NCBI RefSeq assembly: GCF_905372335.1
Contig: NZ_CAJPOU010000059.1
Location: forward strand, 1 to 6,893
Source: Streptococcus sp. A12
GTDB lineage: Bacteria > Bacillota > Bacilli > Lactobacillales > Streptococcaceae
DNA: 6,893 bases
Direction of reading: 5' to 3'
Each line of letters starts with the position of its first letter. Position 1 is the first letter of the stretch. Positions 1-6,257 of the stretch are shown here, piece by piece. The translations under genes and the position numbers were made by a program. The notes below the pieces were generated by a model, which was not told the origin of the DNA, ran no database searches, and saw only the letters and a list, made by a program, of their open reading frames with translations.

Positions 1-479
1 CGTTCAGATCCACGAACCATGAGGAAGGCACCTGAAGTGCGTTTGACATTCGGACGAGTTTTGATAATTTGAAGTGCCGGACGAACGGTTGCAGCTGTTG
101 AGTGAATCGCACCTGATACCATACCATCAACGATTCCCAGATGTACCAACATAACACCAAAGTAGTTGACATCGTCTTGCAAAATTTGACGCGCTTCCTC
201 TTCTGTCATTTTACCCTTCCGACGTTCTACCAAGGAAGCTACCATCTCATCGAAGCCTGCGTAAGAATGCGGGTCGATAACTTCGTATCCTTCCAAAACT
301 CCTTCAATTTCAAGGTAAATACGAATCTTATCTGGATTACCAAGCAAGACAGGTGTAATGTCTGTTTCTTTTACAATCCGTTTTGCTGCTTGCAGAATAC
401 GAGGCTCTTCCCCTTCTGGTAACACAATACGAGCATTCTTACCAACGAGGTTGGCTTTGAGGCTTTCAAAAACTTCCAT
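1..479 (-). CDS. pta: Phosphate acetyltransferase (phosphotransacetylase), N-terminal half, cut by the window start
   Basis: Interconverts acetyl-CoA plus phosphate with acetyl-phosphate plus CoA in the cytoplasm; with acetate kinase it yields ATP and acetate, and in streptococci it sets the acetyl-phosphate pool. The gene reads leftward from an ATG at 479; 159 whole codons are visible, about half of the usual 325-330 residues. Seen: the N-terminal PEGEEPRILQAA segment (residues 21-32) and the conserved phosphotransacetylase block at 117-141, with VDGMVSGA, HSTAATVRP and ALQIIKT. No stop or frameshift interrupts the frame, so the truncation is only the window edge. AAAGGAG at 486-492, 6 bases before the ATG, is a strong ribosome site. 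The gap to the upstream pseudouridine synthase is 21 bases with no terminator, so co-transcription with relQ-nadK is likely, although a separate promoter inside the upstream gene cannot be excluded. Confidence 0.95.
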   Translation of the reverse strand, partial: MEVFESLKANLVGKNARIVLPEGEEPRILQAAKRIVKETDITPVLLGNPDKIRIYLEIEGVLEGYEVIDPHSYAGFDEMVASLVERRKGKMTEEEARQILQDDVNYFGVMLVHLGIVDGMVSGAIHSTAATVRPALQIIKTRPNVKRTSGAFLMVRGSE

Positions 480-500
480 GAGTTTCTCCTTTGAAAAAAA

Positions 501-1391
501 TTAAATATTTGATAACTGTTTTAAGACTTGGCTAAAATCATCTGGCAGAGAGCTTTCAATTCGGAGCTCCTCTTCCAAAAAAGGATGATAGAAAGCCAAG
601 GAATGGCAATGCAAGGCTTGTCGAAGAATCCCATCTTCTAACGAACCTCCATAGAGATCATCTCCCAAAAGTGGAAAACCAATATGAGAAAAATGAACGC
701 GAATCTGATGGGTCCGGCCTGTATGCAACTGGATATCCACCAGATGAATATCACCGAAAGACTGAACAATTTGGTAGCTGGTATGAGCATACTTGCCACC
801 TTTTGCTACCTTTCGGGTAATAATGGAGTCTTCATCACGCGCAATGGGGGCAATGATATCCCCCTTGCTTTCCAACTCACCCTTGCCCTTTACCAATGCA
901 AAGTAACGTTTTTGAATGGTCTTAGCCTGAAGTTGCTTATCCAAGCGAGCATGGGCATAGCCATGTTTGGCAAAAAGCATGATCCCACTGGTATCCTTGT
1001 CTAAACGGGTGACAATATGAACGAGCTGATTTTCATACTGATGGCGAACATAGTATCCCTTGACAAAGTTCGCAATGGTATTGGAATGAAGGGAGCTAGG
1101 AATGGATGCCACTCCTGCCGGTTTGTTGATAATCAAGAAATGATCGTCTTCATACAAAATTTCCAAATCCCGATCAATGGCCTCCAAGGCTTCATAACCT
1201 TCCTCAGAGGGAATATCAATCGTTACCTTGTCTCCGATATCCAGAAGATAAATGGCATTTTGTTCGACGCCATTGACTAAAATCTGGCCTCCAGAAAACT
1301 TGATCTTGGCCAATAAGCCTTTTGAAACCTGATGTTTCTTCAGAAAGGTTTTAACCTTGACATGTTCATCTGCAATAAACTCGAACCTCAT
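501..1391 (-). CDS. RluA/RluD-family 23S rRNA pseudouridine synthase
   Basis: Predicted to isomerise specific uridines in large-subunit rRNA to pseudouridine. The 296-residue length fits the RluA family. Seen: an S4-like RNA-binding N-terminus (about residues 13-60); INKPAGV (88-94); the catalytic motif HIVTRLDKDTSG (125-136), whose D131 is the expected nucleophilic aspartate; and LHTGRTHQIRVHF (222-234) near the C-terminus. The start is the ATG at 1391, which overlaps the nadK stop as ATGA (1388-1391). CGGAGA at 1401-1406, 9 bases upstream, is an adequate ribosome site. The gene sits between nadK and pta in a leftward operon. The exact target uridine cannot be read from sequence; streptococcal copies are variously named rluD or rluE, and the Bacillus counterpart next to relQ and nadK is YjbO, so no symbol is assigned. 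Confidence 0.93.
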   Translation of the reverse strand: MRFEFIADEHVKVKTFLKKHQVSKGLLAKIKFSGGQILVNGVEQNAIYLLDIGDKVTIDIPSEEGYEALEAIDRDLEILYEDDHFLIINKPAGVASIPSSLHSNTIANFVKGYYVRHQYENQLVHIVTRLDKDTSGIMLFAKHGYAHARLDKQLQAKTIQKRYFALVKGKGELESKGDIIAPIARDEDSIITRKVAKGGKYAHTSYQIVQSFGDIHLVDIQLHTGRTHQIRVHFSHIGFPLLGDDLYGGSLEDGILRQALHCHSLAFYHPFLEEELRIESSLPDDFSQVLKQLSNI

Positions 1392-2206
1392 TCGTCAATA
1401 TCTCCGATAAAGGCATCCTTGACCCGATTCCAGAAACTGGTATGACTTGGACTCGCTACGAAATTGATCTTGTGGTTATCAATCTGGTACTCGATTTGGG
1501 CGATATTTCGATAGGAATAGGTTGAATTATCAACAGAGAGAATGTGAAAACCTGGCCGGCTAGGCGTAATTTCAATCTTATCTTTTTTGGGAACAATAAT
1601 CGATGACCCCAAAGTTCGATAGACACGATTATTCAGACTAGCGATTTCAGCAATCTGAAGCGCTTCGATCGTCGGGTGAAGCACAGCTCCTCCCAAAGAT
1701 TTGTTATAAGCTGTGCTACCTGTAGGGGTCGAAACCGTAATACCATCCCCTCTGAATCGCTCAAAATGAACGCCATTGATGGTTAAATCAGCCACCATAG
1801 TTCGATCGCTACGTTTGATTGTCGCTTCGTTAAGGGCTCGCATAATCTTCGTATCCCCATTATCAAAAGTCACTTTGACATTAAGGATTGGGTAAGATAC
1901 CTTGGCACCTGTATCGAACTTGAGATTTTCTACCAACTTGTCAATCTCATCATCTAAATAGTCCGTATAAAATCCAAGATGCCCCGTATGTACCCCAACA
2001 AAACGAACCCGATCTAATTGACTCTCGTACTTATGAAAAGCAGAGAGCAACATGCCATCCCCACCTATAGAGATCACGATATCCGGATGCTTCTCAGTTA
2101 AGATAAAATTATTCTTTTTTAATTTATAACGAAGTTGTTGAAAAACCTCTTCGCTCTGGCGTTTTCGATTTCGAATAATCGAAACCTTTTTACCTGTAGT
2201 CCTCAT
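1388..2206 (-). CDS. nadK: NAD kinase (ATP/polyphosphate-NAD kinase)
   Basis: Phosphorylates NAD to NADP, the sole route to NADP in most bacteria. With the start chosen here the protein is 272 residues, the length I recall for streptococcal NadK. Seen: SIGGDGML (46-53) with the family GGDG motif; ALNEATI (124-130) with the NAD-binding NE pair (N126, E127); FRGDG (151-155); and STPTGSTAY (159-167). The frame is open further upstream, with in-frame ATGs at 2215 and 2233 that would add 3 or 9 residues. I prefer 2206 because homologues begin there and a GTGAT (2214-2218) can act as a weak Shine-Dalgarno 7 bases before it. The gene overlaps the 3' end of relQ by 17 bases, so translation is probably coupled to relQ. 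The stop overlaps the next gene's ATG (ATGA). Confidence 0.95.
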   Translation of the reverse strand: MRTTGKKVSIIRNRKRQSEEVFQQLRYKLKKNNFILTEKHPDIVISIGGDGMLLSAFHKYESQLDRVRFVGVHTGHLGFYTDYLDDEIDKLVENLKFDTGAKVSYPILNVKVTFDNGDTKIMRALNEATIKRSDRTMVADLTINGVHFERFRGDGITVSTPTGSTAYNKSLGGAVLHPTIEALQIAEIASLNNRVYRTLGSSIIVPKKDKIEITPSRPGFHILSVDNSTYSYRNIAQIEYQIDNHKINFVASPSHTSFWNRVKDAFIGDIDE

Positions 2207-2861
2207 CTGTATCATCACTATTTCCGACGCCATCGTTTAATTTACGATGCATTGGATCAAAAAGAGCTTGCGCCTCCTGAATGGCATCACGAATGGCACC
2301 CATTTCCTCATCGAGTTGATAAGCCAAATTCGCAGTGACTTCAAGACGCTTCTTAATCTCGTCCGGAAAATCTCCTTTATATTTGTAATTTAATGAGTGT
2401 TCAATGGTGGCCCAGAAATTCATAGACAGAGTGCGAATCTGAATCTCTGCCAAAATCGTTTCATAGCCATTAATGGTATCTACTGGATACTCTACCACTA
2501 CATGATAGCTTCGATACCCACTTGATTTCTTGTGACGAATATAGTCTCGTTCTTGAACCACGCGCATATCCTGACGCTTCCGCAAGACTTCTAGGACTTC
2601 ATCTACGTCGTCTACAAATTGAACCATGACCCTCAGACCAGCAATATCTTGCATATCTTGAGCCAGGTTCTCTTCAGATATACTTCTGCGTTCCATCTTT
2701 TCGAGAATACTCTCAATCGGCTTCACACGACCGGTCACAAACTCGATTGGGGAATGCTTTTGTTGTTTGCGGTACTGCTTTCTTATCCCACGAAGTTTAA
2801 TCTTCAACTCCCCAACTGCTTGGATATAGGGATCTAAAAAATTTTCCCAATCAATCGCCAT
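2190..2861 (-). CDS. relQ: Small alarmone synthetase RelQ (GTP pyrophosphokinase, synthetase-only)
   Basis: Transfers pyrophosphate from ATP to GTP/GDP to make (p)ppGpp. At 223 residues it has only the synthetase domain, with no HD hydrolase, TGS or ACT domains, so it is a RelQ/YjbM-type enzyme rather than long RelA/SpoT. Seen: GRVKPIESILEKM (44-56), DIAGLR (72-77, catalytic D72), the substrate loop HKKSSGYRSYH (110-120), EIQIRT (139-144, catalytic E139) and NFWATIEHSLNYK (148-160). Residues matching the allosteric pppGpp cleft of B. subtilis RelQ (recalled) are largely kept: K20, R27, E40, F41, T43, N148, with one Lys-to-Arg change at R24. The C-terminus is a short acidic tail. The start is the ATG at 2861, with AAGGTG at 2867-2872 (5-base spacing). 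It is first in a leftward operon and probably controlled transcriptionally from the divergent promoter region. Confidence 0.96.
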   Translation of the reverse strand: MAIDWENFLDPYIQAVGELKIKLRGIRKQYRKQQKHSPIEFVTGRVKPIESILEKMERRSISEENLAQDMQDIAGLRVMVQFVDDVDEVLEVLRKRQDMRVVQERDYIRHKKSSGYRSYHVVVEYPVDTINGYETILAEIQIRTLSMNFWATIEHSLNYKYKGDFPDEIKKRLEVTANLAYQLDEEMGAIRDAIQEAQALFDPMHRKLNDGVGNSDDTDEDYR

Positions 2862-2888
2862 TGAATCACCTTGTCATCTCAAAGTTTT

Positions 2889-2917
2889 TTGTATAAAATA
2901 AACACATCTATTATTAT
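2889..2917 (+). promoter_or_regulatory. Predicted promoter for the CYTH-gene transcript
   Basis: TTGTAT (2889-2894) and TATTAT (2912-2917) are separated by exactly 17 bases. A second TATTAT begins three bases earlier (2909-2914). The start would be near 2924, about 33 bases before the CYTH ATG. Both hexamers are imperfect and the region is AT-rich, so confidence is moderate. Confidence 0.5.
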
Positions 2918-2921
2918 ATCA
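2913..2921 (-). promoter_or_regulatory. Extended -10 promoter for the relQ operon
   Basis: Read on the minus strand this is TGATATAAT, a perfect TGn plus TATAAT extended -10. No good -35 lies at 17 bases (TTTCGT), which is tolerable for an extended -10. Transcription would start near 2906, giving a leader of about 45 bases before the relQ ATG. The element overlaps the predicted rightward -10. Confidence 0.65.
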
Positions 2922-2956
2922 TAAAGAGCTTGCAAACGAAAGAAAAGGACGTAGCT

Positions 2957-3523
2957 ATGAATCATTTAGAAATTGAATTTAAAACCTTACTAACCAAGGA
3001 AGAGTACCATTCTCTAGAAGACTTTTTCAAAGACCAAAAACCTATCCGACAAACCAATCACTATATTGATACGCCCGACCATGCTATCCGGAATCATCGG
3101 ATGGCCTTGCGAATTCGTACCTTAGCTGATCGGGCTGAGCTAACCCTTAAAGTGCCGCAAGATGCGGGACATTTTGAATACAATCAAGCCCTTACTTTTG
3201 ATCAAGTAGAAGCCTTTCTCTCCAAGAAAAAACTTCCTCAAGGTGAGATTGCCAGCTTTCTCACTGATTTAGACATTCCTCTCACTTCCTTAGATGTCTG
3301 GGGAAGTCTAGAAACAGAGAGACGAGAGAAAAGAATCCCTATAGGCTTGTTAGCCTACGATCGTAGTCGCTATAACTCCATTGAAGATTATGAATTAGAA
3401 ATGGAGGTGGATGCCGCCTCAGATGAAACTTATTTTCACGAATTTCTCAAGGAAAAACAAATTGAATACAAGCCTGCAAAAAGTAAAGTAGCAAGATTGG
3501 CCCAAAGTTTGCTAAAAAGCTGA
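2957..3523 (+). CDS. CYTH-domain protein (YjbK-like, predicted triphosphate tunnel metalloenzyme)
   Basis: A member of the CYTH superfamily, whose tested members hydrolyse inorganic triphosphate or thiamine triphosphate, or act as class IV adenylate cyclases; the substrate here is unknown. The 188-residue protein has the diagnostic EIEFK (ExExK) at residues 5-9, YIDTP (36-40), RIR (52-54), LTLK (62-65), YDRSRY (134-139), the acidic strand ELEMEV (146-151) and a basic C-terminal KPAKSK (172-177). These are the strands that line the tunnel and bind metal and phosphate. The start is the ATG at 2957, giving the ExExK its usual place at the very N-terminus; AAAAGGA (2943-2949) lies 7 bases upstream. 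A TTG at 2930 is in frame but has no ribosome site. The gene is divergent from relQ. In Bacillus the counterpart yjbK also lies near relQ and nadK (from memory), suggesting a shared nucleotide-metabolism context. No signal peptide or membrane segment is seen. Confidence 0.88.
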   Translation: MNHLEIEFKTLLTKEEYHSLEDFFKDQKPIRQTNHYIDTPDHAIRNHRMALRIRTLADRAELTLKVPQDAGHFEYNQALTFDQVEAFLSKKKLPQGEIASFLTDLDIPLTSLDVWGSLETERREKRIPIGLLAYDRSRYNSIEDYELEMEVDAASDETYFHEFLKEKQIEYKPAKSKVARLAQSLLKS

Positions 3524-3539
3524 AATTACTGAATTTTTT

Positions 3540-3548
3540 TGCTAAAAT
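3540..3548 (+). promoter_or_regulatory. Possible extended -10 promoter for prs2
   Basis: TGCTAAAAT fits TGn followed by a TAAAAT -10, in the 62-base gap between the CYTH gene and prs2. The -35 at the right distance (CTGAAA, 3520-3525) is weak. A start near 3555 would give a leader of about 30 bases. If real, prs2 and the genes after it can be expressed independently of the CYTH gene. Confidence 0.4.
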
Positions 3549-3572
3549 AAGACTAGACAAAAATATCTAAAT

Positions 3573-3577
3573 GAGGA
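3573..3577 (+). promoter_or_regulatory. Ribosome binding site that fixes the prs2 start
   Basis: GAGGA lies 8 bases before the ATG at 3586. It sits inside the codons that follow an in-frame ATG at 3571, which itself has no purine-rich site upstream. This favours 3586 as the true start. Confidence 0.75.
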
Positions 3578-3585
3578 TCAAACAC

Positions 3586-4542
3586 ATGTCAGAAAAAAAC
3601 AATATGAAGCTCTTCGCACTCAACTCCAACCAAGAAATTGCACAAAAAATTTCAGAAGTTGCTGGCATCCCACTCGGAAAGCTTTCTTCACGTCAATTCT
3701 CAGATGGTGAAATCCAAATTAATATCGAAGAAAGTGTGCGTGGATATGATATTTACATCATCCAATCTACTAGCTTCCCAGTGAACAATCACTTGATGGA
3801 ATTGTTAATCATGGTAGATGCTTGCCAACGAGCAAGTGCCCATACCGTAAACGTGGTCCTTCCATACTTTGGGTATGCTCGTCAAGACCGTACTGCTGCT
3901 CCTCGCGAACCAATTACAGCAAAATTAGTTGCCAACATGCTTGTCAAGGCAGGGGTAGACCGTGTTGTAACCCTCGATCTTCATGCGGTTCAAGTACAAG
4001 GCTTCTTCGATATCCCAGTAGACAACTTGTTTACGATTCCTCTATTTGCTGATCACTATATCAAACAAGGTTTAACCGGTTCAGATGTAGTGGTTGTCAG
4101 CCCTAAAAATTCTGGAGTGAAACGCGCACGCAATCTTGCAGAATATCTAGATGCCCCAATTGCTATCATCGACTACGCCCAAGACGACTCTAGTCGTGAC
4201 GAGGGCTACATCATCGGGGATGTTAAAGGTAAAAAAGCAATCCTCATCGATGATATTCTAAATACAGGAAAAACATTCTCTGAGGCTGCAAAAATTGTCC
4301 AACGCGACGGCGCTACTGAGATTTATGCCGTTTCAAGTCACGGACTTTTCGTTAAGGGAGCTGCGGAATTACTAGACCAAGCACCGATTAAAGAAATTTT
4401 AGTTACAGACTCTGTAGCAACCAAAGAACAAAAACCAAAAAATGTAAAATACATTACTGCAAGCGAATTGATTGGAGATGCCCTTGTTCGTATCCAAGAG
4501 CGTAAACCAGTTAGTCCACTCTTTGCATACCACAAGAAATAA
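3586..4542 (+). CDS. prs2: Divergent ribose-phosphate pyrophosphokinase paralogue (PRPP synthetase 2)
   Basis: Class I PRPP synthetases make PRPP from ribose-5-phosphate and ATP for purine, pyrimidine, NAD, His and Trp synthesis. This 318-residue protein aligns over its full length. Kept: FSDGEIQINIEES (38-50), YARQDR (97-102), REPITAKL (107-114), DLHA (131-134, metal-binding His133), GFFDIPVDNL (139-148) and a PRPP-type loop IDDILNTGKT (221-230). Not kept, compared with recalled classical enzymes: SPDxGG is SPKNSG, putting K174 where a metal-binding Asp is expected; the catalytic flexible loop IDKRR is IDYAQ, giving Y197 and Q199 instead of Lys and Arg; and DDxxDTAGT is DDILNTGKT, with N226 for Asp. 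The fold is certain; catalytic competence is doubtful. It may be a regulatory paralogue or have altered activity. Streptococci usually carry a second, canonical prs elsewhere. The desulfurase start follows within 10 bases of the stop. Confidence 0.9.
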   Translation: MSEKNNMKLFALNSNQEIAQKISEVAGIPLGKLSSRQFSDGEIQINIEESVRGYDIYIIQSTSFPVNNHLMELLIMVDACQRASAHTVNVVLPYFGYARQDRTAAPREPITAKLVANMLVKAGVDRVVTLDLHAVQVQGFFDIPVDNLFTIPLFADHYIKQGLTGSDVVVVSPKNSGVKRARNLAEYLDAPIAIIDYAQDDSSRDEGYIIGDVKGKKAILIDDILNTGKTFSEAAKIVQRDGATEIYAVSSHGLFVKGAAELLDQAPIKEILVTDSVATKEQKPKNVKYITASELIGDALVRIQERKPVSPLFAYHKK

Positions 4543-4546
4543 GGTG
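4541..4546 (+). promoter_or_regulatory. Ribosome binding site fixing the GTG start of the cysteine desulfurase
   Basis: AAGGTG overlaps the prs2 stop (TAA, 4540-4542) and lies 5 bases before the GTG at 4552. An ATG at 4547 is nearer but runs ATG GCG TGA, a two-codon dead end, so the GTG is the usable start. Confidence 0.75.
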
Positions 4547-4551
4547 ATGGC

Positions 4552-5679
4552 GTGATTTATTTTGACAATGCGGCAACCACTCCCCTAAGCCCAGGAGTAA
4601 TCAAGGTGATGACAGAAACGATGGAAACCAGTTTCGGAAATCCCTCTAGCCTCCACTCCCACGGCCGCCAAGCGAAAAAGATTCTTAGAGATGCTAGGGA
4701 AGGCGTTGCAACTTGTTTAAAGACCTCTAGCCAACAGATTATCTTTACATCTGGCGGGACTGAAAGCAATAACACTGTTATAAAGGGCTACTGTCTCAAA
4801 CATAGACAGCAAGGGAAGCATATTATTACCACGGCTATTGAGCACCATGCCGTTCTGGAACCGATTGAGTACTTGGTCCAAGAATATGGATTTGAAGTAA
4901 CCATCATTCAACCGGTCGATCAAAAAATTCGACCTGAAGATATTCGAGCTGCACTTCGTCCCGATACTATTTTAGTATCCACCATGTATGCCAACAACGA
5001 AACGGGTGATCTCTTACCTATCAAGGCAATTTCTGACCTTTTAAAAGACCATCCTGCTGCTTTTCATGTCGATGCTGTTCAAGCCGTTGGTAAACTTGCT
5101 GTAGCCCCTGAAGAGCTAGGAGTTGATTTTCTAACCGCATCGGCCCATAAATTTCACGGGCCTAAGGGAGTTGGTCTTCTCTATGCTAAAAAGCCTGACT
5201 TCTTCAATCTCTTACACGGGGGTGACCAAGAAGACAAACGTCGAGCTAGCACTGAGAACTTGATTTCAATTGCTGGAATGGCTCAAGCCCTCAAAGAAGC
5301 AACTGATCAGTTAGACGCAAATTATCAGTATATTCAGACCTTATCTAAACGTATCCTAACCGGCCTAGAAGATTTAGATTTCTATCTGAATGGCACAGAC
5401 TCCAAATTTCCTCATGTCTTGAACATTGGCTTCCCAGGTATCAGCAATGATATCCTACTGCTTCGTTTAGATATGGCAGGGATTTCAGTCTCAACTGGCT
5501 CTGCTTGTACTGCTGGGACTGTTCAGCCAAGTCATGTCCTTGCAGCTTATTACGGCGAAGCTTCGCCTCGCTTGAAGGAATCTATTCGCATTAGTTTATC
5601 CGAATTCAATACGACTGCTGAGGTCGATACTTTTATAACAACTATACACAAAATTATAGGAGAATTACATGGCATTTGA
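4552..5679 (+). CDS. Cysteine desulfurase (NifS/IscS family, PLP-dependent)
   Basis: Removes sulfur from L-cysteine as an enzyme-bound persulfide and releases alanine; the sulfur can feed tRNA thiolation, Fe-S clusters or thiamine. The length of 375 residues is normal. Seen: N-terminal YFDNAATTP (3-11); SGGTESNN (67-74); EHHA (97-100, His99 stacking on PLP); NNETG (148-152); VDAVQ (173-177); SAHKFHGPKG (197-206), with K200 as the PLP lysine; and STGSACTAG (314-322), with C319 as the persulfide cysteine. The usual RxGT phosphate-binding motif reads RAST (231-234), which I believe occurs in other Firmicute members. The motif resembles Bacillus YrvO/NifZ rather than SufS. Translation starts at GTG 4552. 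No IscU, SufU or ThiI is in the window, so its acceptor is unknown; two small proteins are translationally coupled behind it. Specific role is uncertain; iscS or nifS would be a label only. Confidence 0.95.
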   Translation: MIYFDNAATTPLSPGVIKVMTETMETSFGNPSSLHSHGRQAKKILRDAREGVATCLKTSSQQIIFTSGGTESNNTVIKGYCLKHRQQGKHIITTAIEHHAVLEPIEYLVQEYGFEVTIIQPVDQKIRPEDIRAALRPDTILVSTMYANNETGDLLPIKAISDLLKDHPAAFHVDAVQAVGKLAVAPEELGVDFLTASAHKFHGPKGVGLLYAKKPDFFNLLHGGDQEDKRRASTENLISIAGMAQALKEATDQLDANYQYIQTLSKRILTGLEDLDFYLNGTDSKFPHVLNIGFPGISNDILLLRLDMAGISVSTGSACTAGTVQPSHVLAAYYGEASPRLKESIRISLSEFNTTAEVDTFITTIHKIIGELHGI

Positions 5680-6016
5680 AACATCTGTCTCATTAACAAA
5701 CTGTGATTACACATACGCAATCCACCCAAATATCAAGAAATATACCCTACGTGACAATACTTTTGCACAAACAAAGGTTGGAAACTACGAATTAAATCGT
5801 TTGTTAGAAGCTATTCCAAATAGCGGAGATGGCTTTAAGTTAAAAATTATCATCAATAAGGATTTAACAGGATTTAAAATTAACATTACTGACAAGTCAG
5901 GCCTTCGTTTGGTAAATATTTTCAAAAATCCAGAAAACAAGATTATCCAACAAAAATTCTACTTCCTCATGGACAGTTTAGTTGAACGTGAAATCTTTGA
6001 AAGGATTGAAAAGTAA
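5669..6016 (+). CDS. Small DUF1831-like protein of unknown function
   Basis: A 115-residue soluble protein that I recognise as DUF1831-like, a Lactobacillales family with known fold but, to my knowledge, no assigned function. Seen: an N-terminal segment with a single cysteine (Cys12) in TNCDYTY, then IKKYTLRDNTF (22-32), GNYELNRLLE (38-47), a Lys/Ile-rich middle, and a helical charged C-terminus. There is no signal peptide, membrane segment or recognisable catalytic motif. The ATG at 5669 overlaps the desulfurase gene by 11 bases, and its AGGAGA ribosome site (5658-5663, 5-base spacing) lies wholly inside that gene, so translation is coupled. The context suggests a role linked to the desulfurase, perhaps in sulfur transfer, but nothing in the protein proves it. 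Confidence 0.85.
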   Translation: MAFETSVSLTNCDYTYAIHPNIKKYTLRDNTFAQTKVGNYELNRLLEAIPNSGDGFKLKIIINKDLTGFKINITDKSGLRLVNIFKNPENKIIQQKFYFLMDSLVEREIFERIEK

Positions 6017-6252
6017 TGACCAATGGTCCTGTAGTCCTCACCTATTTGGATGCATACCAAAAGGAACGTCAGGTTAGCTACGACAACATCGATCACTGTC
6101 TATTAGCCTTCTCAGGCTGTGTGACCATTCCAGATTCCTATCAGGTTGTTTCTGTGACCTACAAGGGGCAAACCTTACCTTTCACTGGAAGAATTGGTGA
6201 CTTCTATCGCTATCTGATTCAGTTTGATCAGAGTTTAAAAAATTCTAATTAA
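6016..6252 (+). CDS. Small DUF4649-like protein of unknown function
   Basis: A 78-residue soluble protein resembling the DUF4649 family of streptococci; the family assignment is from memory and function is unknown. It contains two cysteines, C28 and C35, spaced CX6C, plus a beta-rich middle (VVSVTYKGQTLPF, 44-56) and a hydrophobic aromatic stretch (FYRYLIQF, 63-70) too short and polar to be a membrane helix. The ATG shares one base with the stop of the preceding gene (TAATG, 6014-6018), and AAGGA at 6001-6005 serves as ribosome site 10 bases upstream. It is the last gene before a terminator, so it closes the CYTH/prs2/desulfurase transcript. Confidence 0.8.
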   Translation: MTNGPVVLTYLDAYQKERQVSYDNIDHCLLAFSGCVTIPDSYQVVSVTYKGQTLPFTGRIGDFYRYLIQFDQSLKNSN

Positions 6253-6257
6253 CTAAG

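Noticed and set aside
141..422. Plus-strand open frame of 93 codons opposite pta
   Set aside because: It lies wholly antisense to conserved pta coding sequence, shows no recognisable domain and has no clear ribosome site.
480..560. Separate promoter for pta in the upstream gene's 3' end
   Set aside because: TATTTA-like sequence is present on the minus strand but no acceptable -35 is at the right spacing.
684..1280. Two plus-strand open frames opposite the pseudouridine synthase gene
   Set aside because: Both are antisense shadows of a gene with intact catalytic motifs; their translations look like nothing recognisable.
3342..3366. Two overlapping inverted repeats in the CYTH gene (TAGGCT/AGCCTA and CTACGATCGTAG)
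   Set aside because: They are short, sit in the middle of coding sequence away from any start or stop, and are plausible by chance.
3523..3540. Possible terminator after the CYTH gene (AAATT, four-base loop, AATTT, then T run)
   Set aside because: The five-pair stem is entirely A-U and too weak; the T run is more likely part of the prs2 promoter region.
3822..4052. Cysteine- and serine-rich 76-codon frame inside prs2
   Set aside because: It is an alternative-frame reading of conserved PRPP-synthetase sequence; the composition comes from the frame shift.
5242..5253. RAST in place of the usual RxGT motif of the cysteine desulfurase
   Set aside because: I believe this variant occurs in other Firmicute desulfurases, and all catalytic residues (H99, K200, C319) are present, so it does not suggest inactivation.
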